Source: an uncultured Prevotella sp.
Lineage (GTDB): Bacteria; Bacteroidota; Bacteroidia; Bacteroidales; Bacteroidaceae
Direction of reading: 5' to 3'
Assembly: GCA_905233555.1 (NCBI GenBank)
Contig: CAJODF010000032.1
Coordinates: 1-42,221 of the forward strand
DNA: 42,221 nucleotides
In this document: piece by piece, positions 18,002 to 26,671 of the stretch
Numbering within the stretch: position 1 is the stretch's first letter
How the letters are laid out: the number at the start of each line of letters is the position of its first letter
Made by a program: the position numbers and the translations under genes
The notes under the pieces: model-generated
The model's input: only the letters and a program-made list of their open reading frames with translations
What the model was told of the DNA's origin: nothing
Database searches by the model: none

Positions 18002-19369
18002 ATGTCGAAAGTAACTAAATTCCTCGCCAAGACCCTGTCGTTTAGACTTAGTCTTCGTATCATCGCCGCCTTGGCTCTGCTGCTGATGCTGGCGTTGATG
18101 ACTATGTTCTATTTCTCGCGCAAGGCCGTGAGGGAGGAAGCCCTGCAGAATGCCGGACAGACACTGGAGGCGATGGTGGAAAATATCGACAATGTGCTGC
18201 TGAGCGTGGAGCAGGCGGCAGGCAATATCTATTGGAAGATGATGGGACAGGCCAACCAGCCCGAACTCATGGAGACGTATGCACACAAACTCGTGGAGTG
18301 CAATCCCTACATCACCGACAGCCGCATCATCTGGGATGCCGACAGCAACACCGTAGGGGCAATGGCAGTATGGACAACACCACGCAAGGTGGGCAGTAGC
18401 AAGGAGAACGCCGTGGCGACGTTCAGGTTGCCCTTCTACGACAAGAACCAAAAACTGAACGTGCTCGCCATCGACGTGTCGCTGACACTGCTGTCGAAGA
18501 TCGTGCTCGAAGAGAAACCTTCGCCCAACTCCATCTGTGCCCTGTTGGGAAGGGAGGGTACCATCATCATCTATCCCGACAGTACCCGACTGAACATGAA
18601 CCTGATAGCGCTGGCAGAGAAATTCAACCACCCCACACTGGTTGAGGCGGCAGAGGCGATGCTGGCCGGCGAGACAGGCTACAAGGAGGTGATGGTGAAA
18701 GGAAAGACCTGCTACGCCTTCTACAAACCCTTCAAGCAGACCGAGGTGAGGGGGCGCGCCATGACGGACTTGGGCTGGAGCGCAGGCATCATCTATCCCG
18801 AGGAGGATATCTTCGGCAGTTACAACCGACTGGTCTGGACGGTGCTTATCATCGCCGTAGTGGGACTGGGACTGCTATTTGTGTTCTGCCGACTCTTCAT
18901 CCACCATCAACTGATGCCCCTGAGACGGCTCGGGAAGTCGGCACAGATCATTGCCGAGGGCCGTTACGACGAACCTATCCCTGAAAGCAGGAACAAGGAC
19001 GAGGTGGGACGCCTGCAGAACCACTTCCACGCCATGCAGCAGTCACTGGCACAGCACATGGGCGAACTGCAACAGTTGTCGAACACGTTGAAGGAGCGAG
19101 GCGAGGTGCTGCAAGCCGCCTACGAACAGGCACAAGGCGCAGACCGTATCAAGACGAATTTCCTCTACAATATGTCGGATCAGATGAAGGCGCCCGTGAA
19201 CAGCATCCTGCAAAGTGTCAAGACCATCTGTCAGCACGGCAGTGAACTGACAGACGAGGACACCAGCAAGATGGTAGATGAAATTATGCGGCGTGGTGAA
19301 AAGGTGACGGCACTGCTGAACCAACTGATAGCAGACTCGGAGAAATTAGAAAGTGAGAAAATTGAGTGA
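18002..19369 (+). CDS. Degenerate sensor-kinase paralogue: Cache-HAMP-DHp without catalytic His or ATPase domain
   Basis: 455 residues: N-terminal membrane helix (IIAALALLLMLALMTMFYF), a periplasmic Cache-type domain (about 45-270), a second helix (WTVLIIAVVGLGLLFVFCRL), HAMP (about 300-350), then a coiled coil and a DHp-like helix. The H-box reads NFLYNMSDQMKAPVNSI, with Asp393 where the phospho-His belongs (GAT at 19178). The protein ends about 60 residues later; there is no N, G1 or G2 box. It is clearly a paralogue of the next gene (GRLQNHFHAMQQSLAQHM versus GRLQNTFAAMQESLSQHM). The stop overlaps the next start as TGATG, so equal or coupled synthesis is likely. A pseudokinase partner or sensor subunit is the inference; a plain truncation is the alternative. 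Confidence 0.82.
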   Translation: MSKVTKFLAKTLSFRLSLRIIAALALLLMLALMTMFYFSRKAVREEALQNAGQTLEAMVENIDNVLLSVEQAAGNIYWKMMGQANQPELMETYAHKLVECNPYITDSRIIWDADSNTVGAMAVWTTPRKVGSSKENAVATFRLPFYDKNQKLNVLAIDVSLTLLSKIVLEEKPSPNSICALLGREGTIIIYPDSTRLNMNLIALAEKFNHPTLVEAAEAMLAGETGYKEVMVKGKTCYAFYKPFKQTEVRGRAMTDLGWSAGIIYPEEDIFGSYNRLVWTVLIIAVVGLGLLFVFCRLFIHHQLMPLRRLGKSAQIIAEGRYDEPIPESRNKDEVGRLQNHFHAMQQSLAQHMGELQQLSNTLKERGEVLQAAYEQAQGADRIKTNFLYNMSDQMKAPVNSILQSVKTICQHGSELTDEDTSKMVDEIMRRGEKVTALLNQLIADSEKLESEKIE

Positions 19370-21279
19370 TGCGTAGGATTGTACAACATATCAAACAGTC
19401 GCTTTCCTGGAAACTCAGTCTGGGAATCCTGCTGATGGCCATACCTATCTTCATATTGTCGATAGGTATCCTGTACCAGCAGTCGAGAGAACGGATCAAA
19501 GAGGAGGCCACAAAGCACGCCGCCAGCGTGCTGAACACCCAGATGCAGCGCATCCGCCGCGCCATGAACATCGTAGAGACGGCAACCGACATCAACGACT
19601 GGGAGATATTGGCACATCTGAATCCCGACTCGATACTCGCCTACTCACGTTTCATCGTGATGCTCAACAGCCAGATCGACGGCTGCTCCATCAGTACCGA
19701 GCCGAACACTTTCCCCAAATTCGGCAGACACTTCTCAGCCTATACCGTCCGCGAGGGCGACAGCGTGACTACCGTCATCGAAGAGCCGTATGACTATTTC
19801 GAGAAGGTATGGTACAAGAAACCCCACCTCGAAGGGAAGCCCTGCTGGGTGGTCTATTATGATGAGAGCGACTCGCTGGAACTGACCCTCGACGGGATGA
19901 TTGCCTCTTACAGCAAACCGCTCTACAATGCCAACAAGCACTTTGTGGGCATCATCTCCACCGACCTCTCGCTGATACGCCTCTCGAAGATGATCACATC
20001 AGAGGTACCCTACCCGGAATCCTATTTTGTGATGACTGGCGAAGGAGGACGCTTCTTCGTGCATCCTGATTCCACCAGACTCTTCAACAAGACCATTTTC
20101 AGTGATTTCAACCCGCAGGAGAATGCCGACATCTATGCCCTGGGACACGAGATGACCACAGGCAAGCAGGGCAGCATGAGCATCATAAGAGACGGCAAAC
20201 GGTATCTGGTGTGCTACCAGCCCATACCTGGCACCTCGTGGAGCCTTGCCCTCGTCTGTCCGGAATGGAGCATCCTGCAGGGCTATAACCGACTGAACTA
20301 CATCATCGGCCCTCTCATCTTCCTCGGACTGCTGCTGATCCTGTTGCTGTGCAGCGTCACCGTAGCACACGCCATCCATCCCCTCAACCGGTTGACGAGT
20401 AAGGTGCAGCGCATCGCAGAGGGACACTATGACGAACGTATTAAAAAGAGTAAATACAACGATGTGGTGGGACGCCTGCAGAACACCTTCGCCGCCATGC
20501 AGGAATCACTGAGCCAGCACATGACCAGCATCCAGCAGATGAACGAAGAGGCGGCACTGCGCAACGAAGAACTGGTGCGTACCGGTGAACTGGCAAAGGA
20601 AGCCGACCGGCAGAAGTCGCTGTTCATCCAGAACGTGTCGCACCAGATCCGTACGCCCCTGAACATCATCATGGGCTTCTCGCAGGTGATGAAAGACAGT
20701 AAGAGTGCGCTGCCGGAAGAGGAAGCCAAGAGCATCACCGACATGATGCAGCACAATGCCGTGATGCTGAACCGTATGGCACTGATGCTCTTCGATAGTT
20801 CGGCACGAGGCACCACCGAAGAACTGTATGCCCACAAGAACGACGAGGTGATCTGTAATGAGATAGCCCGCGAATGCATCACCAATATGCAGGAGCAATA
20901 CCCGGAGATGCCCATGCGCTTCTCGACAGACGTGCCTGACGATTTCAGCATCACCACCAATCGCAGCTACCTGCGGAAAAGCATCCATGAGATACTCTAC
21001 AATGCCGCCAAATACTCCGACGGACAGAATATCTCACTGCACGTCAGTGAGGCTGGGTCTAGGATCCGCTTTATCTTCGAGGATACGGGCCCGGGCATTG
21101 CCGAGGAAGACTGTAGCCACCTGTTCGAGATGTTCACGAAAGTAAACGACCTCTCGGAAGGTCTCGGACTGGGTCTGCCACTCGCCAGACGCCATATCCG
21201 CAACCTGGGAGGCGACCTCCTCCTCGACCTCGACTACCACGAGGGTTGCCGATTCACCATTGAACTACCTAAGGTATAA
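19369..21279 (+). CDS. Cache-HAMP sensor histidine kinase
   Basis: 636 residues from ATG 19369 (a GTG at 19366 is possible). Transmembrane helix 1, periplasmic Cache domain (about 40-300), helix 2 (LIFLGLLLILLLCSVTVA), HAMP, coiled coil, HisKA with His425 in NVSHQIRTPLN, and a full ATPase domain: N box EILYNAAKYS, G1 DTGPGIA, G2 GLGLGLPLARR. No receiver domain is attached and no response regulator gene adjoins it, so its partner is encoded elsewhere. It is translationally coupled to the degenerate paralogue and sits between two divergently placed xylan/sugar operons, which makes a sugar-sensing role plausible. It ends 3 nt from the convergent aldo-keto reductase gene. Confidence 0.85.
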   Translation: MRRIVQHIKQSLSWKLSLGILLMAIPIFILSIGILYQQSRERIKEEATKHAASVLNTQMQRIRRAMNIVETATDINDWEILAHLNPDSILAYSRFIVMLNSQIDGCSISTEPNTFPKFGRHFSAYTVREGDSVTTVIEEPYDYFEKVWYKKPHLEGKPCWVVYYDESDSLELTLDGMIASYSKPLYNANKHFVGIISTDLSLIRLSKMITSEVPYPESYFVMTGEGGRFFVHPDSTRLFNKTIFSDFNPQENADIYALGHEMTTGKQGSMSIIRDGKRYLVCYQPIPGTSWSLALVCPEWSILQGYNRLNYIIGPLIFLGLLLILLLCSVTVAHAIHPLNRLTSKVQRIAEGHYDERIKKSKYNDVVGRLQNTFAAMQESLSQHMTSIQQMNEEAALRNEELVRTGELAKEADRQKSLFIQNVSHQIRTPLNIIMGFSQVMKDSKSALPEEEAKSITDMMQHNAVMLNRMALMLFDSSARGTTEELYAHKNDEVICNEIARECITNMQEQYPEMPMRFSTDVPDDFSITTNRSYLRKSIHEILYNAAKYSDGQNISLHVSEAGSRIRFIFEDTGPGIAEEDCSHLFEMFTKVNDLSEGLGLGLPLARRHIRNLGGDLLLDLDYHEGCRFTIELPKV

Positions 21280-21282
21280 GCC

Positions 21283-22233
21283 TTAGGAGTTCTTCCACCT
21301 GACGAACATCTGGTCGCCGATAATCTCCTGCACCTTAGTCACCAACGATTCATCCATCGGTTCATCTACGAACCGGATATTCTTCAGCACATTGTCTGGA
21401 TTGGCACTGCTGAAGAGCGTCGTGGCGATACGGGGGTTCAAGCTGGTAGAGAATTGGATGGCGAGTTTTTCGATGGGGTAGCCTTTCTCCTGACAGTAGG
21501 CTGCCGCCTTGGCACAGGCATTCTTCAAGTCACGCCCTGCAGGATGCCACATCGGGGCACCACGCTGCGACAGCAGACCCATCGACAGCGGCGAGGCATT
21601 GATGACCCCCACCCCGTGCTGTTCGAAGAAACCGAGATAGTCGGCAAGCAGGGTGTCGTTGAGACTGTAGTGGCAGAAATTCAAGATACTCTCCACCGTA
21701 CCGTCGTCGCAGTGCTCGATGACCCATTTCAGGTTCTCGGGTTGGAGGTCGGTGATACCCACATGACCTACCACTCCCTTCTTTCGCAGTTCCACAAGGG
21801 CTGGCAGCGTTTCATCGACAACCTTTTGCAGACCACCCTCCATCGCACCCTGAAATTCGATGTCGTGTACGTTGATGAGGTCGATGTAATCTACGTTCAG
21901 GCGTTCCATACTCTCATAGACACTCTCCGTAGCACGCTTCGCACTATAGTCCCACGTGTTCACACCGTCCTTGCCGTAGCGCCCCACCTTCGTAGAGAGG
22001 TAATACTTGTCACGCGGAATCTCCTTCAGGGCCTTGCCTAATACAATCTCTGCCTTCAGATGACCATAGTAGGGCGACACGTCGATGAAGTTGATGCCGT
22101 TATCCACGGCGACATGGACGGCACGAATGCCTTCCTCTTCGCGGATGCTGTGAAAGACGCCTCCCAACGAGGAGGCGCCAAAGGCGAGATTGGCCACCCG
22201 CATGCCAGTCTTTCCTATTTCGTTATATACCAT
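21283..22233 (-). CDS. Aldo-keto reductase, L-galactose/L-fucose (D-threo-aldose) dehydrogenase type
   Basis: 316 residues, AKR barrel with the catalytic set Asp and Tyr in NFIDVSPYYG, Lys in STKVGRY and His in NVHDIEF. Several stretches closely follow plant L-galactose dehydrogenase and bacterial L-fucose dehydrogenase: GASSLGGVF, HDIEFQG, NFCHYSLNDTLL, GVGVINASPLSMGLL and APMWHPAG. Such enzymes oxidise C1 of L-galactose, L-fucose or D-arabinose to the lactone. It is cytoplasmic. It is the last gene of the GH43-GH8 operon, 7 nt after GH8. Together with the lactonase at 16954 it would supply the first two steps of an oxidative pathway. Confidence 0.8.
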   Translation of the reverse strand: MVYNEIGKTGMRVANLAFGASSLGGVFHSIREEEGIRAVHVAVDNGINFIDVSPYYGHLKAEIVLGKALKEIPRDKYYLSTKVGRYGKDGVNTWDYSAKRATESVYESMERLNVDYIDLINVHDIEFQGAMEGGLQKVVDETLPALVELRKKGVVGHVGITDLQPENLKWVIEHCDDGTVESILNFCHYSLNDTLLADYLGFFEQHGVGVINASPLSMGLLSQRGAPMWHPAGRDLKNACAKAAAYCQEKGYPIEKLAIQFSTSLNPRIATTLFSSANPDNVLKNIRFVDEPMDESLVTKVQEIIGDQMFVRWKNS

Positions 22234-22240
22234 AGTCGTT

Positions 22241-23620
22241 TTATTTCTGTGGCGTGATGATACGGTAATTGCCGCTCAGGTGCATAAAGGCGAAGAGACG
22301 CAGCAGACCGTCGTAGTAAGCATCGAAATAGCCATCCTCGAAGGGCACATGCTTCGCGTTCCACAGCGCATCCACAAACTCCTTGCTCTTGTCATGGCTG
22401 CACAACATCGAGGAAGCGGCAACGGTAGCCACCAGTCCGATGCTGTGACGCAACTTACGGAAGCCGCCTGCACCCAGAATCTCATTACCCTCAGGGATGG
22501 AACCGTCCTTACGGTACTGGTCGAGGAAGGTATCAACACCCTGGCTGTAGAAGAAGTTCTGGATCTTTTCTCCATATTGACGCTGCCACTCGCCGTCGGC
22601 ACAACTCCACTCGTAGTCGAGGGTGATGTTCATGGGCACACGCCAGGAGTCGTAGCGGAAGTTATTGTTACCATTGCGGGGAGGTGTCTGGGGGGCACCG
22701 TTCTGCTGCTGACCCTGCGGTCTGCCGGGGAAACGGAAACCAGCCATCTCCGAGCCATCGAACTGACACTGGTCACCGTTCAGACCAGTTTTCTCGTCAG
22801 TACACTTGTGCAGGAACTCACGACTCTTCTGCGCGCATTTCTTCCAATAGTCACTGCGTCCGTCGTCACCCCACTTCGCCCAAACTTCGTAGAAGGCGGG
22901 GATATGGTAAGAGGGATCGGTAAAGCCCTGTCCATAGCCGTCGGGGGTGAAGGTAATCAGATCGGTCTCTGGATTGATGAGGAACATCTTCTGCGGACCT
23001 TGTTGCTGCTGTCCGCCACCGAAACCACCAAAGCCGCCGAAACCACCTGGACGGGCCTCTGGGGTGTATTCCTTGGGTTGGATGGCGTTCAGGATGCGCT
23101 GTGCCTCAGCCTTATAGTTGATGCCGGTATCGTTGCCCCAGCGGTTAGAGGCAAAGATCAGTGCCGTGATGAAATACAACTCACCATCGCTGGCAGCACC
23201 TGGGGAGTTACGCGTACCGTCCGTCCGACAACTCCAGGCGAAGTAACCCTCACGGATGCCGTCCTGGTGCTGCATATACTTCTTGGTCCAGCGCCACAGA
23301 CGATCGAAGATATCCTTCTCATTAAACTGCACCGCCACCATCAAACCGTACGACATACCCTCCGTACGGGCATCGTGGTTCTTGATGTCAGAGACGTAAC
23401 CCATCGAGTCGCCTACTTCGAAATAAACCTTGTTGGGGCCACGAAAAACATCGTTGAACACTTCCTTCAACTTCGCATCGACATCGGCCTCTTTATAGCC
23501 CATCTCTACGAAAAGGTTACGATACTTACCAGTCTCAAAAGCACCCTTCTTCCAAGGGTTCAGTGCCATCATGCCAATAGTCATCATCAGCAGTGAGGCC
23601 ATAACTACTAATCTTTTCAT
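22241..23620 (-). CDS. GH8 xylanase (exo-oligoxylanase type)
   Basis: About 459 residues from ATG 23620 (MKRLVVMASLLMMTIGMMA, signal peptide); the frame is open further upstream to 23677 but that part is repeat-derived. GH8 features: DARTEGMSYGLMVAV holds the general acid Glu, AASDGELYFITALIFASNRW the conserved Asp, and TPDGYGQGFTDPSYHIPAFY the substrate cleft. Family members include reducing-end xylose-releasing exo-oligoxylanases and endoxylanases; the oligoxylanase is likelier in a locus with GH43 and GH3. Two low-complexity inserts interrupt the catalytic domain: one rich in Gly and Phe (GGFGGFGGFGGGQQQQGP) and one in Gln, Asn and Pro. It is followed within 7 nt by the aldo-keto reductase. 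Confidence 0.82.
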   Translation of the reverse strand: MKRLVVMASLLMMTIGMMALNPWKKGAFETGKYRNLFVEMGYKEADVDAKLKEVFNDVFRGPNKVYFEVGDSMGYVSDIKNHDARTEGMSYGLMVAVQFNEKDIFDRLWRWTKKYMQHQDGIREGYFAWSCRTDGTRNSPGAASDGELYFITALIFASNRWGNDTGINYKAEAQRILNAIQPKEYTPEARPGGFGGFGGFGGGQQQQGPQKMFLINPETDLITFTPDGYGQGFTDPSYHIPAFYEVWAKWGDDGRSDYWKKCAQKSREFLHKCTDEKTGLNGDQCQFDGSEMAGFRFPGRPQGQQQNGAPQTPPRNGNNNFRYDSWRVPMNITLDYEWSCADGEWQRQYGEKIQNFFYSQGVDTFLDQYRKDGSIPEGNEILGAGGFRKLRHSIGLVATVAASSMLCSHDKSKEFVDALWNAKHVPFEDGYFDAYYDGLLRLFAFMHLSGNYRIITPQK

Positions 23621-23688
23621 CTTACAATTCATTTTCACTTTTATAATTTTATACTTTTTTACCTTTTTACTTTTCACCTCTTAACTTC
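23621..23688 (-). repeat. Degenerate heptamer-repeat spacer between GH43 and GH8
   Basis: On the minus strand the gap is a run of imperfect 7-9 bp units such as AAGTGAG, AAGTTAAG, AGGTGAAA, AAGTAAAA and AGGTAAAA, ending at the GH8 start. This is the same type of purine-rich spacer as at 33607-33636. Confidence 0.5.
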
Positions 23689-26562
23689 TCACTTCTTAAC
23701 CTGCCACCAGTCCAAGCGCACATCGCCACTGACGTTGTTGAAACAGAGATACACATCATGCACACCTGCGGCACTCTTGATCTTACCGGTAAAGAGACGG
23801 TATTTCTCCACGTCGCCGGTCTTGCCGATATTGCAGGCACCAACCACCTGTCCGTCTTTACTATCCAGACGCAGGCTGACGGTGCAGCCACCGGTAGAGG
23901 CAGCCATGATACTGAACTGCTTAGCACCCTGTGAGAAATCAACGCCACGCAGACGGATATACTCACCGTCGTCGATGTCGAAGACATACATATTCTTCTT
24001 ACCTGTCGAGGCGGGCATATCTGCCACGACACCCGTGTTCTCGATACCCATCTTGGCAGTCTTCAGGCCGAAGCCCCATGCCATCGTCTCAGCCTCTATT
24101 CTGTTATAGGGATTGAGCCACTCCAACTGCTTCATGGGTTCCAGATCCAACCAGTAAGGCGTCTCACGGATGGTGCCGTCGGCATTATAGAAAATCTCTG
24201 CCCCGTTCACGCTGCGACGCTCATGGTGCACGAAAGTCTCCAAGTGCATCAGGTCGTAGTCCTGTCCGAAGATATACGAATGACCCTTGTAGTCGGCTAT
24301 GCCAGGATGATTGCCCCTGTCGCGCTGCGTAGGAGCCATCAGGTAGTTCTGTTCCTTCCAGGGTCCCAACGGCGAATCGCTCATCGCATAGCCCAAGCCC
24401 TCAGGACAACAGGTCGAGGCGAAACCCATATAGTAGTGTCCGTTGCGCTTATAGAACCACGGGCCTTCCTGATAGTGCTTCACAGCCCAGGTGGCCTTCT
24501 CGCTGAACGGCACCCTGAGGTTGATCTTCGCACCCTCCTCCTTCACGGGACGCATCAGTCCGTCCTTGGGATTGAGCACGTAGATATCACCCTTTGTCGA
24601 AATCATATCCTCATTCAACTTGACGCAATAGGTCTGTGGATTGCCCCAGAACATATAGGCCTGTCCGTCGTCGTCGATCCAGACAGAGGGGTCGATGTCA
24701 TCCCAGTGCTCCTGCTGCCATACCAGCGGCTTACCCAGAGGATCCTTGAAGGGTCCGTAGGGCGAGTCAGCCACCAACACACCGATGCCGTGTCCGTGCA
24801 ACGGGGCATAGAGGTAGAACTTGCCGTTGCGCTCTATCGTCTGGATGGCCCAGGCACCGTTCTCCCTGCTGCGCCAGGAGAACTCCTTCAACGAGGCCAC
24901 CGCACCGTGCTCCGTCCAGTTCACCATATCGGTGGTGCTCCACAGGAGCCAGTCGTACATAAAGAAACCGGCCGAGTTCTTCTCGTTCGCATCGGGGATA
25001 TCCTCTGGCGAGGCATCGTGCGAGGTATAGAGGAACAGCGTGTCACCCACCACTAAGGGCGAGGGGTCGGCGGTATATTTCGTCTGAAAGAGCGGCATGT
25101 TCACCTGTTCCAGTCCGCGCATCTCCCACCAGTCAAAATTAAACAGTTTCGGACCCTTGCGACCCTTGAACACCAGATAGAGATCTGCCGTCTCGGGCAG
25201 GGCAATGTTGGCGAGCGTACGTTTCGGCCCGTTCACGTCGGCCAGCGTCGGATAGTCCAAATCGAGGGAAATGGTCTCCCATTTCTCCCAGCCGCCGGTG
25301 CCAGGCACATTCATGACGCCGAGGCATCTGCCGCCCACGCTGTCGAGACGTATCTCAATCTGTCCGCCCCTTAAACCTGAAGCCACACGGGCCTTGAAGA
25401 CACGCGGGTATTTATTGTCAAACGCCACGTTTTGCAGTTTGATCCAGTCGCCGTTGTGGATATCGGTCACATAGACCCCCACCTCTTCGTTCTGCTCTGT
25501 TTTGATACCCTTTGAAAAGGCCATCGTCTCAGCCTCCACCTTCCGGTAGGGGTTGAACTTATCCACAGGCTTTACACCCTCGTCGGTAGGCATGATCGTG
25601 GGGAAACTGCCGTCGGCATTATACTTGAACTCCTCCACAGCCACACTACGTCCGAAACCGCCGCCGTTGGGCAGTTTTCCCGTGTGGTAGAAGAAATAAC
25701 TGTGTCCCTTATAGTCAGCCACGCCGCAATGGTTCGTAAACGACTTCGTGTCGCAGAGCGGCATGATCTCGCCAACGTAGGTCCAGGGGCCTGTGGGCGA
25801 TGGCGCCGTACTGTACGAGATATGCTCCGGCACGCCCCCGGCGGCATACAGCAACTGATAAACCTTCGAGGCATCCACGTTGTATTTCTTGCTGTCCACC
25901 TTCCGCAGCCACGGCCCTTCCACATACGAGTCCTTATACTCCTTACCCTGCACACGCTTGTCCCTCAGGGGTGAGCCGAAGCCCTCCTCCGTCATGTCGA
26001 GTATGCCCAGTTCGCCGGAATAGGAAATCATGTCGCGGTTCAGTTTCAGGTAATACACACGGGGATTACCCCACATCAGCCACGCCTGTCCGTCGTCGTC
26101 GATCAGTACCGTCGGGTCGATATGATCCCACGAACCGTTCTCGAAGAGCGGTTTGCCGATAGCATCCTTGAAAGGCCCTATCGGACTGTCACCCACCGCC
26201 ACGCCAATGGCCATACCACCCGACAGTTTGGAGTGGGCACAGATATACCAATAGAACTTCCCGTCGCGCTCGATGGTCTGTGAGGCCCAGGCACGGTCGT
26301 CGGCCCAGGAGAAACTCTCCAAGGCGAGGGGCGAACCATGGTCCTGCCAGTTCACCATGTCCTGCGTCGAATAGACGCGCCACTCCTGCATCCAGAAGAA
26401 GTCGGCACCATCCTCGTCGTGGCCCGTATAGACATACATCGTCCCGTCGTGAACCATCGGAGCGGGGTCGCTCGTACACCAGGTTTGCACAAAGGGGTTC
26501 TGCGCGCTGGCAGACATTGCCATTGCCGTAGCAACGGCGATAAAAGCATTTCTCAGTTTCAT
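23689..26562 (-). CDS. Double GH43-CBM6 arabinofuranosidase/xylosidase
   Basis: 957 residues: signal peptide (MKLRNAFIAVATAMAMSASA), GH43 domain 1 (about 25-340), CBM6-like domain (about 345-490), GH43 domain 2 (about 495-800), CBM6-like domain (about 815-957). Both GH43 copies keep the three acids: base Asp in TSDPAPM and TADPSPL, middle Asp in DHIDPTV and DDIDPSV, acid Glu in YVEGPW and YQEGPW. Both CBMs begin EAETMA and end in a DWW motif. The halves arose by internal duplication and diverged well apart. GH43 proteins act on arabinoxylan side chains or xylo-oligosaccharides; the two sites may differ in specificity. It is the first gene of the GH43-GH8-AKR operon. Confidence 0.85.
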   Translation of the reverse strand: MKLRNAFIAVATAMAMSASAQNPFVQTWCTSDPAPMVHDGTMYVYTGHDEDGADFFWMQEWRVYSTQDMVNWQDHGSPLALESFSWADDRAWASQTIERDGKFYWYICAHSKLSGGMAIGVAVGDSPIGPFKDAIGKPLFENGSWDHIDPTVLIDDDGQAWLMWGNPRVYYLKLNRDMISYSGELGILDMTEEGFGSPLRDKRVQGKEYKDSYVEGPWLRKVDSKKYNVDASKVYQLLYAAGGVPEHISYSTAPSPTGPWTYVGEIMPLCDTKSFTNHCGVADYKGHSYFFYHTGKLPNGGGFGRSVAVEEFKYNADGSFPTIMPTDEGVKPVDKFNPYRKVEAETMAFSKGIKTEQNEEVGVYVTDIHNGDWIKLQNVAFDNKYPRVFKARVASGLRGGQIEIRLDSVGGRCLGVMNVPGTGGWEKWETISLDLDYPTLADVNGPKRTLANIALPETADLYLVFKGRKGPKLFNFDWWEMRGLEQVNMPLFQTKYTADPSPLVVGDTLFLYTSHDASPEDIPDANEKNSAGFFMYDWLLWSTTDMVNWTEHGAVASLKEFSWRSRENGAWAIQTIERNGKFYLYAPLHGHGIGVLVADSPYGPFKDPLGKPLVWQQEHWDDIDPSVWIDDDGQAYMFWGNPQTYCVKLNEDMISTKGDIYVLNPKDGLMRPVKEEGAKINLRVPFSEKATWAVKHYQEGPWFYKRNGHYYMGFASTCCPEGLGYAMSDSPLGPWKEQNYLMAPTQRDRGNHPGIADYKGHSYIFGQDYDLMHLETFVHHERRSVNGAEIFYNADGTIRETPYWLDLEPMKQLEWLNPYNRIEAETMAWGFGLKTAKMGIENTGVVADMPASTGKKNMYVFDIDDGEYIRLRGVDFSQGAKQFSIMAASTGGCTVSLRLDSKDGQVVGACNIGKTGDVEKYRLFTGKIKSAAGVHDVYLCFNNVSGDVRLDWWQVKK

Positions 26563-26590
26563 CTTGTAGTTTTAGCTAAAATTACGGGTG

Positions 26591-26598
26591 CAAAGTTA
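26591..26598 (-). promoter_or_regulatory. Promoter -7 element of the GH43-GH8-AKR operon
   Basis: The minus strand reads TAACTTTG within GTAACTTTGC, about 30 nt upstream of the ATG at 26562. It lies only 12 bp from the nrdDG terminator, so its upstream part overlaps the terminator U-tract and stem. Confidence 0.6.
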
Positions 26599-26610
26599 CA
26601 AAATAAAAAA

Positions 26611-26646
26611 ACAAAGTATCCGCCACGATTGTAACGGATACTTTGT
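26611..26646 (-). terminator. Rho-independent terminator of nrdDG
   Basis: 12-bp perfect stem ACAAAGTATCCG (26611-26622) and CGGATACTTTGT (26635-26646); on the minus strand it is followed by a run of seven T. It lies 25 nt after the nrdG stop. Confidence 0.85.
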
Positions 26647-26671
26647 ATAGAGTATCATTTCAGGCAAAAGA

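Noticed and set aside
22190..23596. 468-codon open frame on the plus strand opposite GH8
   Set aside because: It is the complement of a clear GH8 gene with signal peptide and catalytic motifs; the composition (long runs of Thr, Val and Leu without domains) is that of an antisense shadow.
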